Assembly (NCBI GenBank): GCA_030278955.1
Contig: JAOANR010000014.1
Location: 32,687,453 to 32,751,452, forward strand
Source of the DNA: Hygrophila difformis
Lineage: Eukaryota > Streptophyta > Magnoliopsida > Lamiales > Acanthaceae
Direction: 5' to 3'
Length of the DNA: 64,000 bases
In this document: one piece after another, positions 9,930 to 19,444 of the stretch
Numbering within the stretch: position 1 is the first letter of the stretch
How the letters are laid out: each line of letters starts with the position of its first letter
The notes under the pieces: generated by a model
Databases searched by the model: none
Seen by the model: only the letters and a program-made list of their open reading frames with translations
What the model was told of the DNA's origin: nothing
Made by a program: the position numbers and the translations under genes

Positions 9930-11384
9930 TGGCATGGATGCCCGGATCAACCACTTCGATGATCTGAACCCGGATTTATTTGGGCTTGGATTAATTGAAA
10001 CAAGAAGAAGAAGCCTTGGCCCAAAGGAATTAGAAGCCCAACAAAGTAGAAAAGGAACTAAAATTGGCCCAGCTCCGCAGAACGCATGTTGGTCTTGCGT
10101 TATGATTCTGCACTCAGTAAGCACTCACACTGGATCTACTTGCGTTAATATGCACAGCTCAACAAAGCCCACGCAGTACCATATCACGTTAGCAGGTCTT
10201 CCTCCCCCAACGGTCATCTTCTTCCCCGACCTGGTCGTCGTCGACTCGCCGTGGCTCGCCCCGTCCAACCACACTCTGATCATCGTCTCCGGCCGTCCCT
10301 ACCATCGTCCTCGTCACTCCGGCGGCCCTCCTCGTCAACAGCGGACACGGGCTCTCGTCTCCGATCGTCACCTTCAACAAGGGCCGCGGCCTCGCCTCTT
10401 TCCGGCGACCGCTTCACCACTGTCGTGGATCCGTAGCCACCACTTCCACCATCTCCGACTGAGCTGTCCCTCACCCACCATCTCGGAACAACACAGCAAC
10501 AGCCATGGGAGTCATCTTGCTAGTCGTCCGCCACACCCAGTCGGCCGACCACCATCACCGATAACTTCAACCGCAGCAACAGTCCGGCGGCCTCCCTTCC
10601 ACCTTCATTGGCCATCGAGAATGGGGAACCCTCGTCCATGTCAACAGTTCCGGCCACCTTTCCAATGTTCCGGCGAGTCCCCGAAAACAAAGCTCCGACG
10701 AAGAAGAAAACCCTGATTCGCCGCAACTCTTCTCCGGCAAAGCTTCCATCGCCGATCACCCTCATCCTGCCACTGCCCGGCCACCTTGAGCTTCGCCCCA
10801 GTCATCTCCGAGGGCGCCAGCTTGTATCTCCGTCATCGTCGGCTTCCGAAATCCATCTCCGGCCAATCCTCTCATCTCCGGTGAACTCCATCTCCCACCG
10901 ACAACGCTGGCCAACCAGCCATATTACGACGCCAACCATTTTGGGGAGTCTCACGTAGTCCCATTTTGAGTATAGCGTCGTAGTTGTCACTAGTTTGAAC
11001 ACTTGTTTTATTTTCTAGGGTTGTTTAATCTTTGTTCCTAGTTGCTTAATTGCTTGTATTTTGGAATGCCTATAAATAGGTCATTCCCAACACTTTGCCA
11101 TTTACCTTTTGGAAATGAATATACTTTGAATACACTTGGAGAGTGTTGTATGCTTTGTTTGAAAGGTCATATGAATTCTTCCATCAAGGTTGGATTCCTT
11201 TTGAGTATTTGAGGTGTGCTCAATCGTATAGACACCTTGAGGACATCGGTTGAGGGATTGATGAACACTTATGTGTTAGTAAATCCAATATTGAGTATCC
11301 AATGATGTAATCTCACCTATCCTTTTATCTTTGATTTCATCTTGTTCTTGTTTGTAAATCGTATCCAATCCTCGATCCATGGCA
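9930..11384 (+). repeat. 5' LTR of the non-autonomous element
   Basis: This 1455 bp LTR begins tggcatggatg and ends ccatggca. A GC-rich pyrimidine-biased block (about 10190-10960, with many tccgg and cgtc words) has open frames in several registers. It is followed by an AT-rich promoter-like part with tataaatagg at 11071-11080. It contains a 30 bp stretch near 10290-10320 missing from the 3' LTR and bounded by short ctccggc repeats. The long plus-strand frame in the GC-rich block (about 9934-10716) gives low-complexity Pro/Ser/His/Arg protein and is probably not a gene in its own right. Confidence 0.92.
11071..11080 (+). promoter_or_regulatory. TATA box in 5' LTR
   Basis: A consensus plant TATA motif (tataaatagg) sits about 310 bp before the LTR end and is repeated in the 3' LTR at 15586-15595. 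It is the likely start region for the genomic RNA of the element. Confidence 0.7.
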
Positions 11385-11389
11385 TCTCT

Positions 11390-11402
11390 TGGTATCAGAG
11401 CC
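11390..11402 (+). other. Primer-binding site, initiator tRNA-Met
   Basis: The 13 bases tggtatcagagcc, complementary to the 3' end of plant initiator tRNA-Met, begin five bases after the end of the 5' LTR. This is the standard place for priming minus-strand DNA in LTR retrotransposons. Confidence 0.88.
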
Positions 11403-13445
11403 TAGATTGGATCGGTTTACCATTTCCATTTCATTCCAAAAATTCCAAAAACTCAAAAATAGAGTTTCTGTGTACTGTTCACCGAACATCCGTTTTTCTC
11501 AGGCCATAATCTTTGATTTCTGAGTTCATATTCGGAATTAGTAGGTTGATTACATAGAGATTCATATAAAGTTCTTCCGATTTGGCCAAGGGATCAATTT
11601 TCTATGAATTTTTTTAAGTTCTTGGTCATTTTTCACCAAAAACAACTTTTCTTCATTTTTCTTGGGTTTGATCTTGTGTTTTACCTCCCCATTTGGAATC
11701 ACTTTCCATTTGGCAACATCAAATCATCATTTCCTAAGGGGTTATGCTGCCCGATTTACCCAAAATCGATTTCCTCCATCAAAAATCCATTCCAAACCCT
11801 AGAAACTAATATTCTGCCCACTGTTCAGAAATTCGGGTCACAGGCTGTTGAGATTTTGTCATATCTGAGTCCATAATCTTGTTCCTCTCGTCGAATACAT
11901 AGGTTTGCATATAAAGAACATCAAAAACGGACATCGGGAGCCAAAGTTATGGCCATTTGAAAATTCAAGCAAGTTCTTGATGTTCTTCACAAAAAATCCA
12001 AAAATCTCCATATTTTGCTTTTTGGTCTTGTGATTTTCTGTTTTCACTCACTTTGTGGATTGTATTTGCATTAATTATTGGTTTGTATGCTTAATTAGTT
12101 ATTATGCAAGCTTAATCCGAGAGTGTTGAGTGATTATTGAGAGTTGGGATTAATTTTGGTTTGGGGTTTGTTCTTGAGTGTTCATAGTGTTCTTGCTTGA
12201 ACTTGAAGAACATAATAAAATCTTCAAGTGTGTTCTTGATGAGTTTTGTTTGATCCAAGTGAGTTTATGCAAGGGTGTTTGTGGTAGGACCACCGAGTGT
12301 GTTTGTTTTCCCATTCCATTTCCTAATTTGGCTAAGCAAGTCACGGGCAATTTGGAGTATTGTGAGTGTAAAATTCATTTTTTTTATTTGCTAAGGGACA
12401 AATTTGCAAGCTATTAATTCAAAGGGAGAAAGGGACGGGTACCTTGCTTTTAAAATCCCAAATTCTTTCCCTGTTTGGAGGCTACACGAAAAAGCCAAAA
12501 ATTAATTCCCCAAGTCGTGCATACGGACGGATTCCTACACCAAAATTAATTGGAGAAGATACGTCCAAGAAAGAGCCAAGGTGGAGTTGTCTTGCATGAA
12601 TTTTAATTGAAGGACAATAGATTTTCCCGTGGGCCCCCCTAGTGAATATTTTCCTACAACACTTGAGATAACAAGTTGGATTGGTCTCGGACGTAGTTCA
12701 ACAAGTCGGTTGAATAATTCAACAAGTGGGTCTTGACAATTGGATTGAGTAAAATTTGATTTAATTAGTTGGGCAATTATTTTTATTGTTCAATTGATTA
12801 AATTAAATTGGGTATTTATTTTACTGTGCGATTTCACTGATTTAAATCACGAACGATCTATCGGGTTGAAGTTCCGTCATTGTTTACACCTGACAGTGGA
12901 ATTCCCCGAGGAATAAGTGCTTGTCACCGTTCCTCTGATTTATTTCACAAATCACAGAGTTGAAGCTCCGTCTGCAATTGCAGATAGTGGAGTTCCTCAA
13001 CAGTGATTTTTTACCCGGCTACCCTTGTCAGCAGTCCGGTTGTATTTATTGGGTTTGTGTGTGAGGCATATATTTGTGATTCCGAGCGTTTTATTTTGTG
13101 AGGTTTTTATTTTGCACTTTAAAATTGCGAGGAATCGGATTTATTGCTTGCAGGCTGATTAAATTTGCAAACTATAATTTGTGCACTGCAATCACACACA
13201 GAATCTATGCCTTTCATTGATAGAGTCGAACATTGCATTATGATTCTTGCACTGTGCGTCCAATAATTTTATTTTACTCACCATCTGATTGTTGGTTGAT
13301 ACGATTGAACATTATCTGGATTATTAGGAACCAACCGGTGGAGAATTCGGACCTACAGAGAGAGAAACAGTTGCGAGATCACTCTATATATTTCAGTTAA
13401 TTTTTCACTAACCCATTATACATATATCTAGTTTGTCTTTCTGAT
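11403..13445 (+). other. Long leader of the non-autonomous element
   Basis: Two kilobases between the PBS and the only long ORF are AT-rich and hold no domain I can recognise. They contain several word repeats in the 12840-13020 part (gttgaagttccgtc, gttgaagctccgtc). No coding feature is claimed. Confidence 0.5.
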
Positions 13446-15473
13446 ATGGCAGGAACCACTAGTGCTGAAATAATGGAATTACTGAGGAGCCTGAATGCAA
13501 GCATGGATTCCATGAGTCATGATATGAAAGAGATGAAGGCTGAAATGACCCACGAGTTCAAGAAGGTGAACCGCAAAATTGAGAAGGAAAATGCCAGTCT
13601 CTCTTCAGAGCTACATGGGGAGCTTAATGGCAAACTCGCGAAGGATCTGTGCAGCACATCTTCCTCCACTGACGAGCCTTCTGCGGAACAGGTTAAATTT
13701 GTCCATAATTCCTTAAAGCTCCCAAAGGTACATTCCTTCCATTTTTCAACTCTGATGATACCCAAAGAATTTCCAGTCCATGAGCGACATATTCCAGATG
13801 ATAATTGCGTAATTTCTGAATCACATTCTGAATATGTTGATCCATTTTGGGAACATGCTGAAAATTTGAAACCAAATCCATATCGTTTGCATTTATTAGA
13901 AAAATTGATTTTACCTGATAAAATGCATACTGATTATGGTAAATTTCATTACACTGGTAGAATCCCATTAAGTCATATGCGCTACTTAATATATTATTTG
14001 GGACTGAAAGGATTTAGGGTGCATATGCGAGCTCATCATTTCCCGCCATCAAAGTGGAGATCCTTCCGAGGTCGTGAAAGAGCATCAATTAATGGCGAAG
14101 ATCTGTCTAAGGCCAAACATGTGGGATATAATCCAGGTGATCATGTTTCAATTCTTGAGAATTTCAAATCTGATTTTAAAAGAACGATGACTGCTGCATC
14201 TGACGAAAATAATTATTTTTGCAGGAATTTTATTTCTGGAGCTGATACCGTCAGCAGTCTGCAATTTATTCTCAAGGGAGACTCTGAGCATTATCTTTGC
14301 ATTTTGGATCATATTTCTGATAATTTTATTGATAAATTTTGTTTTACAGAATTAGTTCAAAAATGCAAGATTTACGGATTTCCGGTTTATGCAGGGCTAA
14401 ATTTTATGGTTGATCCTACTGAAGCAACTCATCTTCCGGCTTTGAAGTTCAAAGCTTTTGAAGGGGGAGAGGATGGCATGGATGCCCGGATCAACCACTT
14501 CGATGATCTGAACCCGGATTTATTTGGGCTTGGATTAATTGAAACAAGAAGAAGAAGCCTTGGCCCAAAGGAATTAGAAGCCCAACAAAGTAGAAAAGGA
14601 ACTAAAATTGGCCCAACTCCGCAGAACGCATGTTGGTCTTGCGTTATGATTCTGCACTCAGTAAGCACTCACGCTGGATCTACTTGCGTTAATATGCACA
14701 GCTCAACAAAGCCCACGCAGTACCATATCACGTTAGCAGGTCTTCCTCCCCCAACGGTCATCTTCTTCCCCGACCTGGTTGTCGTCGACTCGCCGTGGCT
14801 CGCCCCGTCCAACCACACTCTGATCATCGTCTCCGGCGGCCCTCCTCGTCAACAGCGGACACGGGCTCTCGTCTCCGATCGTCACCTTCAACAAGGGCCG
14901 CGGCCTCGCCTCTTTCCGGCGACCGCTTCACCACTGTCGTGGATCCGCAGCCACCACTTCCACCATCTCCGACCGAGCTGTCCCTCACCCACCATCTCGG
15001 AACAACACAGCAACAGCCATGGGAGTCATCTTGCTAGTCGTCCGCCACACCCAGTCGGCCGACCACCATCGCCGATAACTTCAACCGCAGCAACAGTCCG
15101 GCGGCCTCCCTTCCACCTTCATTGGCCATCGAGAATGGGGAACCCTCGTCCATGTCAACAGTTCCGGCCACCTTTCCAATGTTCCGGCGAGTCCCCGAAA
15201 ACCGAAGCTCCGACGAAGAAGAAAACCCTGATTCGCCGCAACTCTTCTCCGGCAAAGCTTCCATCGCCGATCACCCTCATCCTGCCACTGCTCGGCCACC
15301 TTGAGCTTCGCCCCAGTCATCTCCGAGGGCGCCAGCTTGTATCTCCGTCATTGTCGGCTTCCGAAATCCATCTCCGGCCAATCCTCTCATCTCCGGCGAA
15401 CTCCATCTCCCACCGACGACGCTGGCCAACCAGCCATATTACGACGCCAACCATTTTGGGGAGTCTCACGTAG
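13446..15473 (+). CDS. ORF of unknown family running into the 3' LTR
   Basis: The frame opens at an ATG, runs 343 codons to the polypurine tract, then stays open for another 332 codons inside the 3' LTR, stopping at 15471-15473. Residues 1-70 (MAGTTSAEIMELLRSLNASM onward) are predicted coiled coil rich in Met, Lys and Glu. Residues 95-340 are a compact acidic/aromatic region (for example HMRYLIYYLGLKGFRVH near residue 178) that I cannot assign to gag, RT or any host family. The LTR-encoded tail is Pro/Ser/Arg-rich low complexity. The first part may be a diverged or captured coat-like protein. No zinc knuckle or DSG protease motif is present. Whether the tail is translated is unknown. Confidence 0.55.
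   Translation: MAGTTSAEIMELLRSLNASMDSMSHDMKEMKAEMTHEFKKVNRKIEKENASLSSELHGELNGKLAKDLCSTSSSTDEPSAEQVKFVHNSLKLPKVHSFHFSTLMIPKEFPVHERHIPDDNCVISESHSEYVDPFWEHAENLKPNPYRLHLLEKLILPDKMHTDYGKFHYTGRIPLSHMRYLIYYLGLKGFRVHMRAHHFPPSKWRSFRGRERASINGEDLSKAKHVGYNPGDHVSILENFKSDFKRTMTAASDENNYFCRNFISGADTVSSLQFILKGDSEHYLCILDHISDNFIDKFCFTELVQKCKIYGFPVYAGLNFMVDPTEATHLPALKFKAFEGGEDGMDARINHFDDLNPDLFGLGLIETRRRSLGPKELEAQQSRKGTKIGPTPQNACWSCVMILHSVSTHAGSTCVNMHSSTKPTQYHITLAGLPPPTVIFFPDLVVVDSPWLAPSNHTLIIVSGGPPRQQRTRALVSDRHLQQGPRPRLFPATASPLSWIRSHHFHHLRPSCPSPTISEQHSNSHGSHLASRPPHPVGRPPSPITSTAATVRRPPFHLHWPSRMGNPRPCQQFRPPFQCSGESPKTEAPTKKKTLIRRNSSPAKLPSPITLILPLLGHLELRPSHLRGRQLVSPSLSASEIHLRPILSSPANSISHRRRWPTSHITTPTILGSLT
14460..14473 (+). 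other. Polypurine tract
   Basis: The run gaagggggagagga ends directly at the TG of the 3' LTR. It primes plus-strand DNA in LTR elements. It lies inside the open frame described for 13446-15473, where it encodes EGGED-like residues. Confidence 0.85.
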
Positions 15474-15899
15474 TCCCATTTTGAGTATAGCGTCGTAGTT
15501 GTCACTAGTTTGAACACTTGTTTTATTTTCTAGGGTTGTTTAATCTTTGTTCCTAGTTGCTTAATTGCTTGTATTTTGGAATGCCTATAAATAGGTCATT
15601 CCCAACACTTTGCCATTTACCTTTTGGAAATGAATATACTTTGAATACACTTGGAGAGTGTTGTATGCTTTGTTTGAAAGGTCATATGAATTCTTCCATC
15701 AAGGTTGGATTCCTTTTGAGTATTTGAGGTGTGCTCAATCGTATAGACACCTTGAGGACATCGGTTGAGGGATTGATGAACACTTATGTGTTAGTAAATC
15801 CAATATTGAGTATCCAATGAGGTAATCTCACCTATCCTTTTATCTTTGATTTCATCTTGTTCTTGTTTGTAAATCGTATCCAATCCTCGATCCATGGCA
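14474..15899 (+). repeat. 3' LTR of the non-autonomous element
   Basis: This 1426 bp copy of the 5' LTR starts immediately after the polypurine tract and ends ccatggca before the gattt duplication. The length difference from the 5' LTR is mostly one 30 bp gap. The TATA motif is at 15586-15595. Confidence 0.92.
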
Positions 15900-15904
15900 G
15901 ATTT

Positions 15905-17604
15905 GATCCTTGCAATCTAAATGAAAGTTGTAGATAATAATGTCTATTATGTGCCTATAAAATTTCAGAATTTTTGGAGTCCATTTGATATGTTAAAAAG
16001 TCAAAACTTCGAACTGTGTCAAACCTGAGTCCGGACAGAATTCTGCTTGGGTAATAAACTCGATTTTTGACATGTTTCCTCAACTTATTTCGAAAAAGTT
16101 AAAACACGAAAGTTGTTCGTTGGGATGTTTTTGATATACTGTGAAAATTTCAGATTTTTCCGACTTAAAATGAATTTTTAAATTAAAAAGGCGTAAACTG
16201 TGACGCCAAACGACTTTTAAATCGAGAGATTTTGAAATTTCGAAACAAACGGCCGAAGGCTTGAAATACGATACATCTATACTTTTGAAAAATCCCTTTA
16301 TACTAAATCGAAATGTTATTGAGATACTTTGGTGGAGGGCGAGTGCCCTGCAGGCTGCCTCTCTAGCCTTCTTGGCGTGCCTATAATGGACGTTAGATAC
16401 TTGCATGAAAAACTTGTAAAATTTTGCAAAACTTGTCCTTACCTTGCGGGTTCGATTCCCCAAGGCGTATGTTTTCCTGCGGGTTCGATTCCCCAGGATG
16501 TGTGTTGATTCCTACGGGTTCAATTCCCTAGGATGTATTTGAGTTCTTGCGGGTTCGATTCCCCAAGGGCGATCGTTTGTTTACCTGCGGGTTCGATTCC
16601 CCAGGATGTGTGTTGATTCCTACGGGTTCAATTCCCTAGGATGTATTTGAGTTCTTGCGGGTTCGATTCCCCAAGGGCGATCGTTTGTTTTCCTGCGGGT
16701 TCGATTCCCCAGGATGTGTGTTGATTCCTATGGGTTCAATTCCCTAGGATGTATTTGAGTTCTTGCGGGTTCGATTCCCCAAGGGCGATCGTTTATTTTC
16801 TTGCGGGTTCGATTCCCCAGGACGTGTGTTAATTCCTACGGGTTCAATTCCCTAGGAAGCGTTTAAATTCTTGTGGGTTTGTTTCCCCAAGATCAAATCA
16901 TATAAAATCATATTGAACAAAAGTGAAAGAATGAAAATCCTGAAATACCTAATCGTGAAGTAACGGAAAATTTTAAGACGTGAATGTCTTCCTTATTTAA
17001 GTTATACCTTTAAATTATGCCTTGCAATTATTTTACCATGTAATTTGAATTATGATCACGTGAAATCCTTGTGTTAAATTATGCCATTTATTTATTAGAG
17101 GATGATTAACTCAAATTGTGAATTACCTACAAGTATGTTTCTATTAAATTTAAATAAAGGCTTTGAAACCCCTTGATCATATTAGGTGTTAACTTACTCA
17201 GCACGTTTTTGCTGACCAAACCACATTTTCCCTTTTTCTTTCAGAGTATGAGGATTATGCATCATCATATGCATACATGGGAACATTCGGGAAAAACTCT
17301 ATTTTAAATTCCGGCATTTAATTACAACTTGCATGAACGGGCCTGTTTAACCCGTGTTTTGGCCATGTTGGCCCAGTATTTAAATTTCCGCTGCATTACA
17401 ATTATATATGTAAATATTACATTCCGCTGCAACTTTGATATTATTATTTTTTTTTTAAATTATATTATAATGGGCTGTTTGAATGATTTAAATTCTGAAA
17501 AACCATAGCCTTGCATCTCTTTAGCAAGCTCGGAGAAACCGTGTCTTGCTAGGGAGGTGTGGCGGTGACATCCCGGCCTGGGTTATCAAATCCGGGGTGT
17601 TACA
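15905..17604 (+). mobile_element. Chromovirus-type solo LTR (E), right part
   Basis: This continues LTR E after the nested element. The last 90 bp (from tagcaagctcggagaaaccg to ggggtgttaca) are the reverse complement of the conserved start of LTRs A, B and D (tgtaacaccccgg at 28619, 37182), so the edge at 17604 is secure. The middle part contains the 108 bp repeat array described separately. The sequence after the edge, from 17605, returns to AT-rich viral-type DNA. Confidence 0.8.
16443..16895 (+). repeat. 108 bp higher-order repeat of B-box-like motifs
   Basis: Thirteen consecutive subunits of 35, 35 and 38 bp share a core gcgggttcgattccccaa or cctacgggttcaattcccta. The order repeats with an exact 108 bp period (units beginning at 16476, 16584, 16692 and 16800). 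The core ggttcgattcc fits the tRNA T-arm/B-box consensus GGTTCRANNCC. No acceptor, D-arm or anticodon structure surrounds it, so these are not tRNA genes. The LTRs of A, B and D do not have this array; A has a short ccggcggccgcagcc repeat in the comparable place. Confidence 0.9.
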
Positions 17605-17609
17605 ATAAA

Positions 17610-18329
17610 AAAAAAGGATTTATGATAAAAAAATGATATTTTACCCCATAATGAGGACAATGAAAAACCTCTTCATAAAGGATTTTATGATATAATGTCT
17701 GCAATTCAATTTGCAAAAACCACATTGGGCACAGATTTCTTTGTAAGCCCACGCTTGAAAAATATTATTGATGGTTTAAGGCCAAAAAACCAAAACCCTA
17801 CAGGCCCAGTCCAATATTCAGTTGGACATTCTTACAAAACCCACATTGTGTTTTGTGACCATTGTGAAAAGATGGCCAAAGAAGTCTGTAAGTATGAAGC
17901 CCCAAAGGCCGAATGGTTACAAAATTTTGAAAACAAAAAAACGAAAACCCTTGAAGCAGAGGCCCGGATTGAAAACCTCACCAAGAAACTTGAAGCCCTC
18001 CAAAACCAAAATGAGAAATTAACCTCGAAAATTGTGTCTCTTACACTGAAAACACCAAAGTCAGAAGAAAAATCAGTTTATGGTCCAGAACCCAAATCCA
18101 CCAGTTCTATGACTGCAATAGAATTGACAAAAGCCTAGATGCAGCAAAACCAGGGAAATTCAACTCCTGAGATCTTAAAGGATCAAAAGTTTGAATCTAT
18201 TCCGTCTCAAACGGCAGACGATAAACACGAATCAAGTCCGTTGATAGCTGATGCTTTGCTAAAAAACATGAGTCCAGATAATGCTGAACAAACCAGGGAA
18301 GTTCTAACCCTGAGGTCTCTATAATGAAC
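17610..18329 (+). pseudogene. Endogenous virus ORF downstream of pol, continued
   Basis: AT-rich viral-type sequence resumes here after the nested LTR. An open stretch (about 17629-18138) includes a region with DFFVSPRLKNIIDGL and a CDHCEKMAKEVCKYE segment with two close Cys and one His. A Leu/Glu/Lys coiled coil follows (about 17960-18050). After one stop at 18136 the same frame continues to 18324. It probably belongs to the same ORF as 8040-8429. Position between pol and the promoter suggests an ORF VI-like protein, but I recognise no family motif. It is broken by the nested elements and at least one stop. Confidence 0.5.
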
Positions 18330-18332
18330 TAA

Positions 18333-18661
18333 GGCCCAGTTCTCTAGGACTTATTTTCAGGCCTTATTACTTATTTTTTTATAAAAATCAGATCAGACCA
18401 GATCAGATAAGAAACATCAAGATCAGACTAGATTAAATAAGATCAGACCAGACCAGATCAGATCAGACCAGATCAGATCAGATCAAATCATTATAATAAT
18501 ATATGGAAAATAAGATCAGACCAGACAAGATCAGACAAGACCAGATGGAATCAGACCAGACCAGAAATATTCAGACCAGACCAGACAAATTCAGATCAGA
18601 CCAGACCAAATATTATAAATTCAGATCAGACCAGAAAAATTAAGACCTAGAGAACAGGGCC
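18333..18661. mobile_element. Tourist-like MITE
   Basis: The ends are inverted repeats of about 25 bp (ggcccagttctctaggactt at the left, aagacctagagaacagggcc at the right). They are flanked by the trinucleotide taa on both sides (18330-18332 and 18662-18664), as expected for PIF/Harbinger-related Tourist elements. The inside consists almost only of variants of the words cagatcagac and cagaccagac (18385-18645). No coding capacity. It interrupts the viral ORF, whose reading resumes beyond it. Confidence 0.85.
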
Positions 18662-18664
18662 TAA

Positions 18665-18960
18665 GCCCATCTAGTTCGGTAGGTGGTAAAAGCACATTAA
18701 TTCCGGTTATGGCTGGTAGTTTGTCAAAAACTATGAGCCCAGTACAAACTGGAAAAACCGAAAACCCCAGTGAAGAAGAGATTCTCCATGAGCTGGAAAT
18801 ACAACTGAGGCCGACTTTAACTGAAGCAATGACAACCAAGAAAAGTGGAAAATATGGTGCACTAGTAGCACTAAGGATGGGTGAAGCAAAATACCAAGCC
18901 AACAAAATCAAAAGAAATCAGAAAGAAAGTGGTGGTCCCCTCAATGATGAAGAATACTAA
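18665..18960 (+). pseudogene. Endogenous virus ORF, 3' end
   Basis: This open stretch, 98 codons to the stop, follows the MITE and contains an acidic helix (PSEEEILHELEIQL) and a basic segment (KYQANKIKRNQKES). It is the probable C-terminus of the ORF at 17610-18329. A long non-coding stretch and a promoter follow, as at the end of a caulimovirid coding region. I recognise no domain. Confidence 0.45.
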
Positions 18961-19301
18961 TTAAGTCACACAGGAATGAGCTAGAATTCACAATAAATAC
19001 CAGCATGTGAAGAAAAGAATCTGGAAAAGAAAAAGTCAAAAGAAAACAATAATGTTAGTGGAGCCAAAAGCACTACCAACCATGTGAAAGAAGGAATCTG
19101 AGGCGGATAAAACCAAAAACCCAACAAGAGCCATGTGACTCTTGAAAAACCACATTTAATGGGCACTAGGCCCCTCCTTTACATTATTGTCTTCTGCATT
19201 ATTGTACCAATTGTTTGATTTTTCATCCAAATCTTATCGGATAACTTTGCCACTTGGCACGTTTTCATTGGTTCTTGTTGATTGTTTAGATGCTCTTCCC
19301 T
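18961..19301 (+). other. Non-coding stretch before the viral promoter
   Basis: No open frame of note. The segment corresponds to the intergenic region between the last ORF and the pregenomic RNA promoter of a caulimovirid. It may contain upstream activating sequence, but no individual motif is strong enough to name. Confidence 0.4.
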
Positions 19302-19444
19302 CCTATAAATAAAGGGGTGTTCTTCACTTGTAGAACACACACTCACTTCTTAGATCTCTAAGGTTTTTGAGACTGCACTCTTGCTATTCTCGAAAGCTGT
19401 TTCTCTCTCTAGTTCTCTTGTATCCCTACCTTTACAGCAATAAA
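19302..19444 (+). promoter_or_regulatory. Pararetroviral promoter and polyadenylation signal
   Basis: A strong TATA motif (cctataaataaa, 19302-19313) is followed about 125 bp downstream by aataaa (19439-19444), with a pyrimidine-rich stretch between. A promoter with the poly(A) signal a short distance after the start site is the arrangement of caulimovirid pregenomic RNA, which passes the signal once and stops at it on the second pass. Plus-strand orientation agrees with the RT and RNase H fragments. Activity today is unknown. Confidence 0.6.

Larger units (their letters stand above)
9930..15899 (+). mobile_element. Young non-autonomous LTR retrotransposon
   Basis: This is a complete element of 5970 bp: 5' LTR 9930-11384, primer-binding site from 11390, internal region, polypurine tract 14460-14473, 3' LTR 14474-15899. 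Both LTRs start TG and end CA. The host pentamer gattt is present on both sides (9925-9929 and 15900-15904). The LTRs differ by about a dozen substitutions and one 30 bp indel, so the insertion is recent. The 3.1 kb internal region has no protease, integrase, RT or RNase H, only one long ORF of unknown family. It must depend on enzymes supplied elsewhere, as LARD and TR-GAG elements do. The tRNA-Met-type PBS fits many Copia and some Gypsy lineages, so the superfamily is open. Confidence 0.93.

Noticed and set aside
10189..10765. Overlapping open frames on both strands of the LTR GC-rich block
   Set aside because: They are low-complexity Pro/Ser/Arg/Gly translations of one GC-rich repeat-like block, recur in both LTRs, and lack start context or domains.
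16443..16895. tRNA genes suggested by repeated ggttcgattcc
   Set aside because: Only the T-arm-like core is present; there is no D-arm, anticodon arm or acceptor stem at tRNA spacing. It is reported as a repeat array.
18380..18650. Simple microsatellite of gatcagacca words
   Set aside because: Inverted ends and taa duplications show that it is the interior of a MITE, not a free-standing satellite.
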